DNA of 64,000 nucleotides, taken from NCBI RefSeq assembly GCF_000429025.1, contig NZ_AUBB01000021.1, forward strand, positions 124,001 through 188,000, read 5' to 3'. A model generated the notes under the pieces. The model was not told where the DNA came from. It did no database searches and worked only from the letters and a program-made list of their open reading frames with translations. Position numbers and translations under genes: made by a program. The number at the start of each line of letters is the position of its first letter. Within the stretch, counting starts at the first letter, position 1. This document shows positions 25,064 to 33,780 of the stretch, in pieces. The DNA comes from Actinospineispora spinosispora DSM 44797 (GTDB taxonomy: Bacteria; Actinomycetota; Actinomycetes; Mycobacteriales; Pseudonocardiaceae).

Positions 25064-25362
25064 TGTCTTCTCCCGCCTGTCGGGGTCGTTATGTGTGTGT
25101 CGTTCACCCCGAGTATCGAGTGCCGGCTCCACCAGGCTTACCTCTCGAATCGTGAATGAGCTACGACGTTTTTCTTCTCTGCTGAGAGGTTCCGGCTCCT
25201 ACAGCATCGTCTCTTTTAGTCGGTCGTTCACGCTTGGCGACGTTCGTGACAAAGTGTGGTAGACGTTGTTACGCGACAGGGCGTCCGCGCGCACAATCGG
25301 AATTGGCGCTGCAAATCGTGTGAGCGACTGAACGGTTCACCTCGTCAGGAAGGAGACATACG
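25064..25362. other. Intergenic region upstream of the MmgE/PrpD gene
   Basis: No gene is visible in these 300 bases. The stretch is less GC-rich than its surroundings (for example around 25155-25230). It must carry the promoter of the MmgE/PrpD gene. I see no convincing palindrome here comparable to the one at 31611-31627. Confidence 0.4.
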
Positions 25363-26769
25363 GTGCCGGATCGTTTTCTGGTCGAAGAGCTCGGGCGGTT
25401 CAGCGCGGATTCCCGGTGGGAGCACGTATCCGAGTCGGCGCGGTCGCTGCTGCGGCGCAACGTCCTGGACTCGGTCGGTTGCGCGATCGCCGCACTGGAC
25501 GGCGAGCTGCCCACCACACTGCGCGAGCACGCCTCGGAAGTCGGCGGCAATCCGGTCTGCACGCTCATCGGCGGTGGCCGGACCAGCATGGACCAGGCGG
25601 CGTTGATCAGTTCGGTGCAGGTGCGTTACGTCGATCTGCTCGACACCTATCTCACACCAGGTGGGTTGTGCCATCCGGCGGACAATTTCGGGGCGCTCCT
25701 CGCGGTTGCCGAGGCGAGCGACGTGGGCGGGCGCGACTTCCTTCTGGCGCTGGCGCTGGCCTATGAGCTGCAGGCCCGCTTCAGCGCGCAGGTTCCGGTG
25801 ATGGCAAAGGGCCTCAATCACGCGCTGCAGCTGGCGATGTCGGTGGCGGCGGGCAGCGCGAAGCTGTGGGGGCTGGATGCCGGGCTGACGGCACACGCGA
25901 TCTCGATCGCGGCCGCGGACAATGTCTCGCTGGCGGCGGTCCACTCGGAGCCGGTGTCGCAGTGGAAGGGCGTCTCGCCGGGCATCACCGCACAGCGCGC
26001 GGTCTACACGACCGGGCTTGCTTCCCGCGGTGTCACCGGTCCGAAGGGACTGTTCGAAGGGCCCAACGGATTGTTCCGGCTGTTCGATCAGACCGTCGAC
26101 TTCCGGCTGTCCGATCCGTCTCTGGACGTGGTGGAGCAGACGCACCTGAAGAAGTACTGCGCGCTCATCCACGGGCAACCGGTCATCGAGGCGGTGCTGA
26201 AGCTGGCGCGGTTCTACGACATCGCCGCCGGTGAGATCGCGCGGGTCGATCTCGAGGTGTTCCAGACCGCCTTCGACATCGCGGGCGGAGGTTCCTTCGG
26301 TGACAAGGACGATCCGGGCACGAAGGAACAGGCCGACTACAACCTCAGGTACCTCGCGGCGGTGGCACTGCTCGACCGCCAGGTGGGCCCCGAACAACTG
26401 AGCGAGGAGCGGATCCAGCGCCGGGACACCCAGCAGCTGTTGGGTCGGGTGCACGTACGCGCTGACGATGCCCTGACCGAGGGATACCCGGCCACCACTC
26501 CGGTACGAGTGCACATCACGTTGCGCGATGGACGGCGACGTTCCCGCGAGCAGATCGACTTCGAGGGTGCTCCGGGGCGAGCGATGAGCTGGGATCAGGT
26601 AGTGCGGAAGTTCCACTGGCTGGCCGAGCCCTACGCCGACGAGGAACTGCGCGGGCAGATCGTGGCGTGCGTCGCCGCGCTGGAGGTGAAGCCGGTGACC
26701 TCACTGACTCGTCTGCTGGGCAAGGTCAGCCGGCAGCCGAGGCGGGCTCGGCAGCGCTCACCCTTCTGA
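25363..26769 (+). CDS. MmgE/PrpD family protein
   Basis: This 468-residue member of the MmgE/PrpD family includes 2-methylcitrate dehydratase, cis-aconitate decarboxylase and iminodisuccinate epimerase relatives. It has an N-terminal helical bundle (RNVLDSVGCAIAALDGELP), a conserved DLLDTYLTPGGLCHPADNFG segment matching the family's D-x-x-D...HP active-site region, and a C-terminal lid. It is about the usual length (450-500). The GTG at 25363 follows AAGGAG at good distance. It is convergent with the catabolic operon at 26787-31585 rather than within it. A lyase or isomerase role in the same pathway is inferred from proximity. Confidence 0.88.
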   Translation: MPDRFLVEELGRFSADSRWEHVSESARSLLRRNVLDSVGCAIAALDGELPTTLREHASEVGGNPVCTLIGGGRTSMDQAALISSVQVRYVDLLDTYLTPGGLCHPADNFGALLAVAEASDVGGRDFLLALALAYELQARFSAQVPVMAKGLNHALQLAMSVAAGSAKLWGLDAGLTAHAISIAAADNVSLAAVHSEPVSQWKGVSPGITAQRAVYTTGLASRGVTGPKGLFEGPNGLFRLFDQTVDFRLSDPSLDVVEQTHLKKYCALIHGQPVIEAVLKLARFYDIAAGEIARVDLEVFQTAFDIAGGGSFGDKDDPGTKEQADYNLRYLAAVALLDRQVGPEQLSEERIQRRDTQQLLGRVHVRADDALTEGYPATTPVRVHITLRDGRRRSREQIDFEGAPGRAMSWDQVVRKFHWLAEPYADEELRGQIVACVAALEVKPVTSLTRLLGKVSRQPRRARQRSPF

Positions 26770-26786
26770 GCCACCGCCGCGCTCGC

Positions 26787-27716
26787 TCAGGTCGAGCCGG
26801 TGGCCACCACGTCGTAGCCGGTGGCCCGGTCGAGCAGACCCGCCCGGTGGCTGAACTCCAACAGCGACGCCACCGTCGGGGCGTCGATCTCCTGCTGGTA
26901 GAACGGGCCGTCGCGCCGGACAAGCTCCGCGATCGTGGCGGCCTCGACCGGTGGGAACAGCCGTCCGCCGGTCCCGGTGGCGAGGTCGGGGTCGGCGCGC
27001 AGCGCGCGCTGTGCCCGGCCGACGGCCCTGGACACGGCGGCGACCAGGTGGGGCCGGGCCGCGAGGGTGGTGTCGGTGGCGGTCAGCGCGGGGAAGGTGT
27101 ATCCGCGCAGGCCACGTGGGGTGGTGTCGCGGCGGGCGTCGACGACCACGGTCCCGGTGCCCGCCCGTACGGCGAGCTCTGCTCCCATCCCGTTGGCCCA
27201 GAACCCGTCGACGGTGCCGCCGGCCAGCGCGGCGGTCGCGGCCAGACCGAACGAGGTGCCGGCCTCCTTGCTCGGCGGGACCGCGGTCAGTGAGACGCCG
27301 CGAGCCTCGAGGTCGATCCCGGCCTCCGCGAGCATGATCCTCAGCGCCAGTTCAGGGCCGGGTGCGGCCGCGATCCGCACATCGCGCAGGGCGGTCAGCT
27401 CGCCCGGTGCGATGCCCAGGTCGGCGCGCATGACCAGGAACCAGTAGCTGTACCGGGACAGCGCGGTGACCAGCTTGGCGCCGCGCCACTCCGGGAAGGC
27501 GTACAACGGGTCGTGCGCGGCACAGGCCAGCAGATCGATCCGACCCTCGCGCAGCGCGTGGGCGGCCTCGGTGACCGGGAACCGCAGCTCGAGCCGGGCG
27601 TCGAGGCCTTCGTCGCGGAGGAACCCGAGGTCGACGGCGGCGATGGCCGGGAAGTACGACGGCGACACCAGGTCCGGCACCGCGAGCACCACGTCCGGGG
27701 CCATCGGGTCAGCCAC
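26787..27716 (-). CDS. Substrate-binding-protein-fold protein without signal peptide (NMT1/THI5-like)
   Basis: This 309-residue periplasmic-binding-protein fold of the NMT1/SsuA/THI5 type shows DLVSPSYFPAIAAVDLGFL, the HALREGRIDLLACAAHD hinge region, LRDVRIAAAPGPE and SLTAVPPSKEAGTSFGLA. There is no signal peptide or lipobox, so it should be cytosolic. ABC permease and ATPase genes are absent nearby. In other systems cytosolic members of this fold are enzymes, such as the decarboxylase of 4,5-dihydroxyphthalate and Thi5. A catalytic or sensing role is therefore possible. Its start overlaps the upstream LLM gene by 8 bp, which indicates coupling. Confidence 0.75.
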   Translation of the reverse strand: MADPMAPDVVLAVPDLVSPSYFPAIAAVDLGFLRDEGLDARLELRFPVTEAAHALREGRIDLLACAAHDPLYAFPEWRGAKLVTALSRYSYWFLVMRADLGIAPGELTALRDVRIAAAPGPELALRIMLAEAGIDLEARGVSLTAVPPSKEAGTSFGLAATAALAGGTVDGFWANGMGAELAVRAGTGTVVVDARRDTTPRGLRGYTFPALTATDTTLAARPHLVAAVSRAVGRAQRALRADPDLATGTGGRLFPPVEAATIAELVRRDGPFYQQEIDAPTVASLLEFSHRAGLLDRATGYDVVATGST

Positions 27717-28701
27717 CCGCCAGCCGAGGGCCGATGACGTTCGCGAACGCCTCGACGTCGGCGCTGGGCAGGTCGTAGCCGGTGTTCGCGGTGTGCGAGG
27801 GGAAGAAGAACACGTGGTCGACCCCCGATTCCTCGTGCGCCGCGAGCAGTCGTTCCGCGCAGTACTCCGCCGGTCCGAACAGCCCGAAGGCGTCGCAGGC
27901 TCTCGCCGCCAGCTCGGGGGACAGTTCCGAGGGGTCGTGGTCGGCCGGGATGTCGACGCCGGCGGCGGCGAGCCAGCGCAGGTTGGCGGTGCTCGGGTAG
28001 TTCAGGAACGGTGTGCCGGGGCGGAACCAGCGGCGTGGCCATTCGCGGGCGGTCTCGAAGTCCTCGACGGCGGTGGGCACGATGAAGATCTCTTCGACCT
28101 CGTCGGGAGCACGCCCGGCCCGACGGGCGCCGGCCCGCACATGTGAGCGGGCGGCCTCGATCGAGGCCGGGTGCAGCCCGGCCATCATGAGCACACCGTC
28201 CGCGACCTCGCCGGCCAGCTCCAGCATCTTCGGCCCGGCGGCCAGCACGAACACCTCGGGCGCCTGCGGGTACACGTTGTTCATCCGGGTCTCGTGGCCC
28301 TCGATGACCGCCGATCGCCCGGAGAGCAGCGCCCGCAGTGCGGTGACCACCTCGGCCAGCTGGTCGCGTCGCGCCTGGGGCTTGCCCGCGCGTTCGACGG
28401 ACAGGAAGCCGGGGGCGAGGGTCAGTAGCACCCGGCCGGGGGCGATCTCGGCCAGCGAGTTGGCGGTCGCGGCGAGGACCAGCGGATGCCGGGTGATCGG
28501 GTTGGACGTGGCCGGGTACAGCGTCAGTGAGCGGGTGCGTGCGGCGGCCAGGGCCAACACGGCGTAGACGTCGCGACCGGAGTGGTGATGGTCGTGCACC
28601 CCGACACCGTGGAACCCGGCGTCCTCGCAGGAGGCGATGAAGTCGGTCAGCTCGGGAAGCGGGCGCCCGACCGGCACTCTGATGTCGACCTTGACAGTCA
28701 T
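27709..28701 (-). CDS. LLM-class flavin-dependent oxidoreductase
   Basis: This 330-residue luciferase-like TIM-barrel protein resembles the F420/FMN methylenetetrahydromethanopterin-reductase-like group. Features are an N-terminal strand MTVKVDIRVPVG, VHDHHHSGRDVYAVLALAAARTRSL in the region of the family's early barrel, PGRVLLTLAPGFLSVERAG, and AGEVADGVLMMAGLHP. The ATG at 28701 has AGGAG at short distance. It belongs to a minus-strand operon with creatininase, GntR, MFS and the SBP-fold gene. A redox step on the imported substrate is likely. Whether it uses FMN or F420 cannot be seen. Confidence 0.85.
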   Translation of the reverse strand: MTVKVDIRVPVGRPLPELTDFIASCEDAGFHGVGVHDHHHSGRDVYAVLALAAARTRSLTLYPATSNPITRHPLVLAATANSLAEIAPGRVLLTLAPGFLSVERAGKPQARRDQLAEVVTALRALLSGRSAVIEGHETRMNNVYPQAPEVFVLAAGPKMLELAGEVADGVLMMAGLHPASIEAARSHVRAGARRAGRAPDEVEEIFIVPTAVEDFETAREWPRRWFRPGTPFLNYPSTANLRWLAAAGVDIPADHDPSELSPELAARACDAFGLFGPAEYCAERLLAAHEESGVDHVFFFPSHTANTGYDLPSADVEAFANVIGPRLAGG

Positions 28702-28726
28702 GGAGCTCCTCAACGAAATCGATGGA

Positions 28727-29986
28727 TCAGTCCGGCAGGGGTTGGCCCTTGGTCTCGGGAAGCCAGAGGACGGCGAGCATGCCGAGCAGGTAGATCGGGG
28801 TGAAGATGGCCGCGGCCGTGCCGAATCCGCCGACGGCGGAGGCGAGCGTTCCGGCCAGCACGGCGCCGATCATGGCGAGATAGCGGGAGCCGCTGAACAC
28901 GACGCTGATCGCGGTGGCGCGCAGCGACGTGGCGAACAGCTCGGGGGTGTGCACGGTGTACCAGCTGTAGGTGCCGCCGGTGAGGAACCCGGCGACCAGT
29001 TGCAGCCAGGTCACCGCCGTCGCGCTGTGCACCGAGAGGAACACCACCGGCACGATGACCAGACAGCCGACGAAGTACGCCTGGATCGTGGGCTTGCGTC
29101 CCCAACGTTCGGCGAGGAACCCGAGTGCGATGCAGCCGCCGATCTCGCCGAGGTTGTACAGCGCTCCCGCCCAGCCGGTGAAGAACGCCACCCGCCGGGT
29201 GTCGTCCACCAGGCTGCCCACGAAGCTGGGCAGGAACGAGCTGACCGCCCACCAGCCGCAGGTGATTGCGATCGACACCACGAGTGCGCCGAGGAAGTTA
29301 CGGCGCACGGCGGGGGAGAGCAGCTCCGACACCGGGACGCGCCGTCCGGTGGTGGCCGCCCAGCGCCGCGACTCCGGAATGTGGCGGCGCACCAGCACCG
29401 CGATGACCAGCGGGATCAGCCCGAACAGGTACATCCACCGCCAGGAAAGACCGTAGGTCGAGCCGAGAAGCACCCACAGACCGGAGACCAGCACCCCGCC
29501 GAGGGAGAACCCGCTCTGTAGCAGTCCCGCGCCCCGGGTGCGCCAGCGTTGCGGCCACACCTCCTGCAGCAGCGACGTCCCCACACCCCACTCGGCGCCG
29601 ATCCCGACACCGGTCAGGAAACGGGTGATGCCGAAGACCCACCAGTTGTCGGCCAGTGCCGAACAGGCCGTGCACACGCTGTAGACCGCGACCGCGGCGA
29701 GCATCGTGCGGCGCCGGCCGAGCCGGTCGCCGACCACACCGCCCACGATGCCGCCGCTGGCCCACCCGGCCAGCGTGATGGCCACCAGATAACCCTGGTA
29801 CGCGGGAAGGTGCGGCAGCTGGGCGGGGGTGAGCAGCTCGGTGAGCGTCGGTCTCGCGGTGATGAGCAGCACGAACGTGTCGTATCCGTCGGCCACCCAG
29901 AAGACCAGGGTGATAGCGAGGACCGTGACCGCTGCCCGGTCCAGCCCCGCCGATGTACTGCCGAACGCGGGTCGGCTGGTCGTCAT
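28727..29986 (-). CDS. MFS transporter, metabolite:H+ symporter type
   Basis: This 419-residue, 12-helix major facilitator of the sugar/aromatic-acid symporter branch has the loop GDRLGRRRTMLAA between helices 2 and 3 and ERWGRKPTIQAYF in the second half. VFWVADGYDTFVLLITARP is in helix 1, with an aspartate typical of aromatic acid/H+ symporters. PETKG at the C-terminus is a common signature. The ATG at 29986 follows the GntR stop by 8 bp. It probably imports the substrate of this cluster, most likely a carboxylate by family analogy. Confidence 0.88.
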   Translation of the reverse strand: MTTSRPAFGSTSAGLDRAAVTVLAITLVFWVADGYDTFVLLITARPTLTELLTPAQLPHLPAYQGYLVAITLAGWASGGIVGGVVGDRLGRRRTMLAAVAVYSVCTACSALADNWWVFGITRFLTGVGIGAEWGVGTSLLQEVWPQRWRTRGAGLLQSGFSLGGVLVSGLWVLLGSTYGLSWRWMYLFGLIPLVIAVLVRRHIPESRRWAATTGRRVPVSELLSPAVRRNFLGALVVSIAITCGWWAVSSFLPSFVGSLVDDTRRVAFFTGWAGALYNLGEIGGCIALGFLAERWGRKPTIQAYFVGCLVIVPVVFLSVHSATAVTWLQLVAGFLTGGTYSWYTVHTPELFATSLRATAISVVFSGSRYLAMIGAVLAGTLASAVGGFGTAAAIFTPIYLLGMLAVLWLPETKGQPLPD

Positions 29987-29993
29987 GGCCACC

Positions 29994-30746
29994 TCACTCG
30001 TCGAGATACGTGCGGATGACCGAGAAGCTGAGGTAGGCATCGTTGACGTGCACCACGGTGACCGCGACCGGCCGCTCGTCGGCCCGGATGTGGGTGTGGC
30101 TCAGCTGCAGCAGCGGGGTCGTCGAGCTCACCCGCAGTGCCGCCGCGACGTCGGGCGTCGGCAGCACGGGGCGAATCCGCGCCACGGAATAGCACACCGG
30201 AGCGCCGAGGTGGGTGGAGACGAACTCGAAAGTCGATCGCTGCTCGTCCAGCCGGTCGTGGTCGGCCGGCAGCAACCTGGCCGGGAAGAGGTCGACGCTG
30301 TGCACGGCGGGCTCGTCACCGGCGAGGAAGACGCGGGTGATGCGCAGCCCGGTCTCGTCCTCGCCGAGTTCCAGCGCCCCGGCCTCCTGCTCGGCCAGCG
30401 GTACCAGCCGACGATCCAGCGTCCGTACCGACGGCCGGTAGCCCTCCTGGGCGAGCAGGTCCATGAACGCGCCCGCCTCGGCCAGGTTGGCACCGATCCC
30501 CAGTGCGTGCCGGTTGATGAACGTCCCGTGTCCGTGCAGCCGCCGGATCCGGCCCTCCTTCTGCAGCGAGAGCAACGCCGAGCGCAAGGTGGCCCTGCTG
30601 ACCCCGAGCGCCTGGGACAGGTCCGCCTCGGACGGCAGCCGCAGGGCGCCCGCCGAGCCTTGCTGGGCGATGACCTCGCGCAGCCGGAGCTTGACCTGGC
30701 CGTAGCAGTCGGTGTTCAGCGTCTGCAGGTCCGGCGACCCGGTCAC
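29994..30746 (-). CDS. GntR family regulator with UTRA domain (HutC type)
   Basis: This 250-residue regulator has an N-terminal winged HTH (LRLPSEADLSQALGVSRATL, then SALLSLQKEGRIRRLHGHGTF) and a C-terminal UTRA effector domain (EDETGLRITRVFLAGDEPAV ... VTVVHVNDAYLSF). The GTG at 30746 overlaps the creatininase stop as GTGA, which fixes the start; the longer upstream frame is unlikely. It is encoded inside the operon it probably represses. The palindrome at 31611-31627 between the two divergent transcripts is its likely site. Confidence 0.9.
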   Translation of the reverse strand: MTGSPDLQTLNTDCYGQVKLRLREVIAQQGSAGALRLPSEADLSQALGVSRATLRSALLSLQKEGRIRRLHGHGTFINRHALGIGANLAEAGAFMDLLAQEGYRPSVRTLDRRLVPLAEQEAGALELGEDETGLRITRVFLAGDEPAVHSVDLFPARLLPADHDRLDEQRSTFEFVSTHLGAPVCYSVARIRPVLPTPDVAAALRVSSTTPLLQLSHTHIRADERPVAVTVVHVNDAYLSFSVIRTYLDE

Positions 30747-31585
30747 GGCTGTTCGTCCGTTGACCCGCCGGCCGGGCCGCCGATCGGGCCCTGGTAGCCG
30801 CGCAGCCACTGCACCAGCTCGGCGAGGCGGCCGACGATGTGGTCGTGGTAGCGCTTGCCCTTGTCCTCCGACAGGCCCAGTGACGAGCTGAAGCTGCCGC
30901 TGGGGGTGAACACGCGCTGTTCGGCGCCGGACCAGATGATCTCCACCCCGTCCGGGGCCGGACCGAACAGGTCGGTGCCGACGAAACCGCCGAACACCTC
31001 GTCGAAGTCGACCCCGGCGTCGGTCAGCCGGTCGGTGCGAATCTTGCCGGGGTAGCGGTAGTGCACGTGGGACAGCTCGAGCTCACCCGCGTGGTGCTCG
31101 TTGGTCTCCTTGATCGTCGGAGCCGCCGAGCGGGCCAGATGCAGTGGGTCGGCGACGGCGAACAGCACCTGGGGGAGCTCCTCGTCGTGCAGCACGCGGA
31201 CCGCGCTGTTGAGCGCGGGCAGGTTCGACCCCTTGTGCCCGTTGAGCAGGATGATGCGGGTGAACCCGTGCTTGGCCAGGCTCCGGGCCACATCCCGGAT
31301 CAGCAGGGTGAGTGTGTCCGGGCGGATGCTGATGGTGCCGGGGAAGCCGCCGTGGTGTGAGGAGTCGCCGTACCAGATCGGCGGCGCCACCAGCACGCCG
31401 GTGCGTTCGGCGACGTCCTCGGCCAGGGTGATCGCCACGTAGGAGTCGACGCCGAGCACGCCGGCCGGACCGTGCTGCTCGGTGCTGCCGACCGGCACGA
31501 TCACGATCCGCTCGCGCTCCAGGTAGGAGTTCACCTCCTCCCAGGTCAAATCCTGGATCCAGACCGACGGCAACGTCGTGGACAT
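30743..31585 (-). CDS. Creatininase family amidohydrolase
   Basis: This 280-residue metal-dependent amidohydrolase has the family's metal ligands in GSTEQHGP (Glu36, His38), LGVDSY (Asp47) and NEHHAGE (distal Glu). It also has SSHHGGFPGT and NGHKGS, where most members have NGHGGN. Creatininase-type enzymes open cyclic amides or deformylate, as with creatinine or formamidopyrimidines. It is first gene of the minus-strand operon, directly after the TAGACGT palindrome. In this context it probably hydrolyses an amide or lactam intermediate. The exact bond is unknown. Confidence 0.9.
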   Translation of the reverse strand: MSTTLPSVWIQDLTWEEVNSYLERERIVIVPVGSTEQHGPAGVLGVDSYVAITLAEDVAERTGVLVAPPIWYGDSSHHGGFPGTISIRPDTLTLLIRDVARSLAKHGFTRIILLNGHKGSNLPALNSAVRVLHDEELPQVLFAVADPLHLARSAAPTIKETNEHHAGELELSHVHYRYPGKIRTDRLTDAGVDFDEVFGGFVGTDLFGPAPDGVEIIWSGAEQRVFTPSGSFSSSLGLSEDKGKRYHDHIVGRLAELVQWLRGYQGPIGGPAGGSTDEQP

Positions 31586-31610
31586 GGCACCTCACAGTTC
31601 TCGGCACTGG

Positions 31611-31627
31611 TAGACGTCAGACGTCTA
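31611..31627. promoter_or_regulatory. GntR-type operator between divergent transcripts
   Basis: TAGACGT-CAG-ACGTCTA is a perfect 7-3-7 inverted repeat, flanked by GG and AACC. It lies 26 bp from the creatininase ATG and 48 bp from the NRAMP-like gene. It is the only strong palindrome between the two operons and fits a HutC-type GntR dimer. Confidence 0.65.
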
Positions 31628-31674
31628 ACCTAAGCTGCCCGATAGAGAATGCCAATCCGGGACCAGGGAGTGAG

Positions 31675-32904
31675 ATGGACAGCACGAGCGAGGAGGTGCA
31701 GCCGGCTCGTTCTCCTCGGCTGCGGGTGCCGCCGCTCCTCGGCGCCGGGATGCTGATGGCGATGAGCGCGGCCGGCCCCGGATTCATCACGCAGACCGCC
31801 TCGTTCACCGTGCTCTACCAGGCGTCGTTCGCGGCGGCGGTGGTGCTGTCGATGATCGTCGACGTGGCGGTGCAGCTGAACGTGTGGCGCATCCTGGGCA
31901 TCTCCGGGCAGCGGGCACAGGACCTGGCGGGCAAGGTGTTCCCCGGTGCCGGCCAGCTGCTGACCGCACTGGTCGTGCTGGGTGCGGTGGTGTTCAACAT
32001 CGGCAACATCGGGGGTGCCGGCCTCGGGCTGCACAACCTGCTCGGTGTGGACAGCAGGGTCGGGGCGGCGATCAGCGGATGCCTGGTCATCGCCGTTTTC
32101 TTGGCGAGGTCGATGTTCGTGGTGTTCGACCGGACCATGATGCTGCTCGGGATCGTCAAGATCGTGCTGATCGTCGTGCTGGTGGCGGTCACCGCGCCGC
32201 CGCTGGGCCAGGTGGCGATCGGCACCGTCGCGCCGAAGGGCCTGCCGCTGCTCGCCGTGCTGACCCTGATCGGTGGGACCGTGGGCGGCTTCATCACCTA
32301 CTCCGGTGCGCATCGGTTGATCGACGCGGGGATCACCGGTGTGGAGAACGTGCGCCGGATCAACCGGGGAGCGTGGACGGGTGTGCTCGTCGCCTGCGTG
32401 TTGCGGATCGTGCTGTTCCTCGGGTTCTTCGGCGTGGTCGCCACCGGGGCGCACCTGGCCAACCCGAACGACGCTGCCGGGTCGAGCTTCCTTGCCGCGT
32501 TCGGCACGGTCGGGCTGCACCTGTTCGGACTGGTCTTCTGGGCCGCAGGCATGACCAGCACGATGGGCAACTCCTATACGACCGCGACGTTCCTGCAGAC
32601 CTACCTCGGCCCGGTGCGCCGGCACTTCAACCGTGCGGTGATCGTGCTGATCGGCTTGGCCACGGTCGTCTTCGTGGCGGCCGGGCAGACGCCCCAGTCG
32701 ATGTTGGTCTTCGCGGGCGCGATCAACGGCCTGGTGCTCCCGGTCGGCCTGGCGATCATCCTGTGGGTCGCGTTGCGGCGGCGAGAGCTGATCGCGGGTT
32801 ACCGCTACCCCTCGGTGCTGCTCGGTGCCGGTGTCGCGGCGTGGCTGTTCACCGCGTACGCGGCTGTGCTGTCGATCACCTCGATCGGTTCGATATTCCG
32901 CTAG
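31675..32904 (+). CDS. NRAMP-like transporter (YcsG-type), metal motif missing
   Basis: This 409-residue membrane protein of about 11 helices is related to NRAMP divalent-metal transporters. The helix-1 signature normally reads GPGxxxxxxxxDPGN. Here it reads [16 protein letters not shown], without the Asp-Pro-Gly-Asn. The helix-6 M-P-H motif is replaced by [12 protein letters not shown]. Loss of both metal sites argues for an organic or other non-metal substrate, as proposed for Bacillus YcsG. The next gene encodes a YcsI-like protein, the same pairing as in Bacillus. It starts the plus-strand operon after the GntR palindrome. Confidence 0.8.
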   Translation: MDSTSEEVQPARSPRLRVPPLLGAGMLMAMSAAGPGFITQTASFTVLYQASFAAAVVLSMIVDVAVQLNVWRILGISGQRAQDLAGKVFPGAGQLLTALVVLGAVVFNIGNIGGAGLGLHNLLGVDSRVGAAISGCLVIAVFLARSMFVVFDRTMMLLGIVKIVLIVVLVAVTAPPLGQVAIGTVAPKGLPLLAVLTLIGGTVGGFITYSGAHRLIDAGITGVENVRRINRGAWTGVLVACVLRIVLFLGFFGVVATGAHLANPNDAAGSSFLAAFGTVGLHLFGLVFWAAGMTSTMGNSYTTATFLQTYLGPVRRHFNRAVIVLIGLATVVFVAAGQTPQSMLVFAGAINGLVLPVGLAIILWVALRRRELIAGYRYPSVLLGAGVAAWLFTAYAAVLSITSIGSIFR

Positions 32905-32941
32905 TTCGACCCATGCCAACAGTCCGAGATCAGGAGTGCCT

Positions 32942-33721
32942 GTGACCGTCGTGAGTTCGACCCCGGCCGAGGCTCGGGCGCGGTTCCGAGCCGGTGAGCG
33001 GACCCCCACAGCGGGCTGGGCGCCCGGGTACGCCCAGGCCAACATGATCATCGTGCCCCGCGAGTACGCGTACGAGACGCTGCTGTTCGGCCAGCGGAAC
33101 CCGAAGCCGTGCCCGATCATCGACGTGACCGACGCCGGCAGCCCGTACACGGCGTTGGCCGAAGGGGCCGACCTGCGCACCGACCTTCCCGCCTATCGGG
33201 TGTGGCGCGACGGTGAGCTGGTCGACGAGCCGGACGAGATCCACCGCTACTGGGCCGATGACCTGGTGAGCTTCCTGATCGGCTGCAGCTTCACCTTCGA
33301 GACGCCGTTGCTGGCGGCCGGCATCGAGGTGCGGCACATCACCGAGGGTCGCAACGTGTCGATGTACCGGACGAACCGCGAGTGCCGAGGGGCCGGACGC
33401 CTCGGCGGTCCCATGGTGGTGTCGATGCGCCCGATCGCCGCCGACCGGGTCGCCGAGGCGGTGCGGATCAGCGGACGGTTCCCGTCGGTGCACGGGGCGC
33501 CGGTGCATGTCGGTGCGCCGGAGGCACTGGGCATCACCGACCTCGGCTCCCCGGACTTCGGTGATGCGGTGACCATCCGGGAGGGCGAGGTCCCGGTGTT
33601 CTGGGCCTGCGGGGTGACCCCGCAGGCGGCGATCATGGCGTCGCGCCCGCCGTTCGCTATCACCCACGCCCCCGGCTACATGTTCGTCACCGATGTCCCC
33701 GACCACACCTACGCCGTGTGA
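32942..33721 (+). CDS. DUF1445 (YcsI/UPF0317) putative hydro-lyase
   Basis: This 259-residue protein of the YcsI/UPF0317 family is recognisable from [20 protein letters not shown], the central [23 protein letters not shown] and the terminal [12 protein letters not shown]. The family is annotated as hydro-lyase and is linked by context to 5-oxoproline and D-glutamate metabolism, without firm biochemistry. AGGAG is 5 bases before the GTG. It follows the NRAMP-like gene and is followed by a UbiD-family gene, so it probably acts within the same catabolic route. Confidence 0.88.
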   Translation: MTVVSSTPAEARARFRAGERTPTAGWAPGYAQANMIIVPREYAYETLLFGQRNPKPCPIIDVTDAGSPYTALAEGADLRTDLPAYRVWRDGELVDEPDEIHRYWADDLVSFLIGCSFTFETPLLAAGIEVRHITEGRNVSMYRTNRECRGAGRLGGPMVVSMRPIAADRVAEAVRISGRFPSVHGAPVHVGAPEALGITDLGSPDFGDAVTIREGEVPVFWACGVTPQAAIMASRPPFAITHAPGYMFVTDVPDHTYAV

Positions 33722-33780
33722 GGACGTCTTCGGACCAAGTGACGAACCAGTCGGCAACAGCGAGTACGGAGGGCAGCACC

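Noticed and set aside
31630..33180. 516-codon antisense frame opposite the NRAMP-like gene
   Set aside because: The product is a His/Asp/Arg-rich stretch produced by reading membrane-helix codons backwards; no start or ribosome site is convincing.
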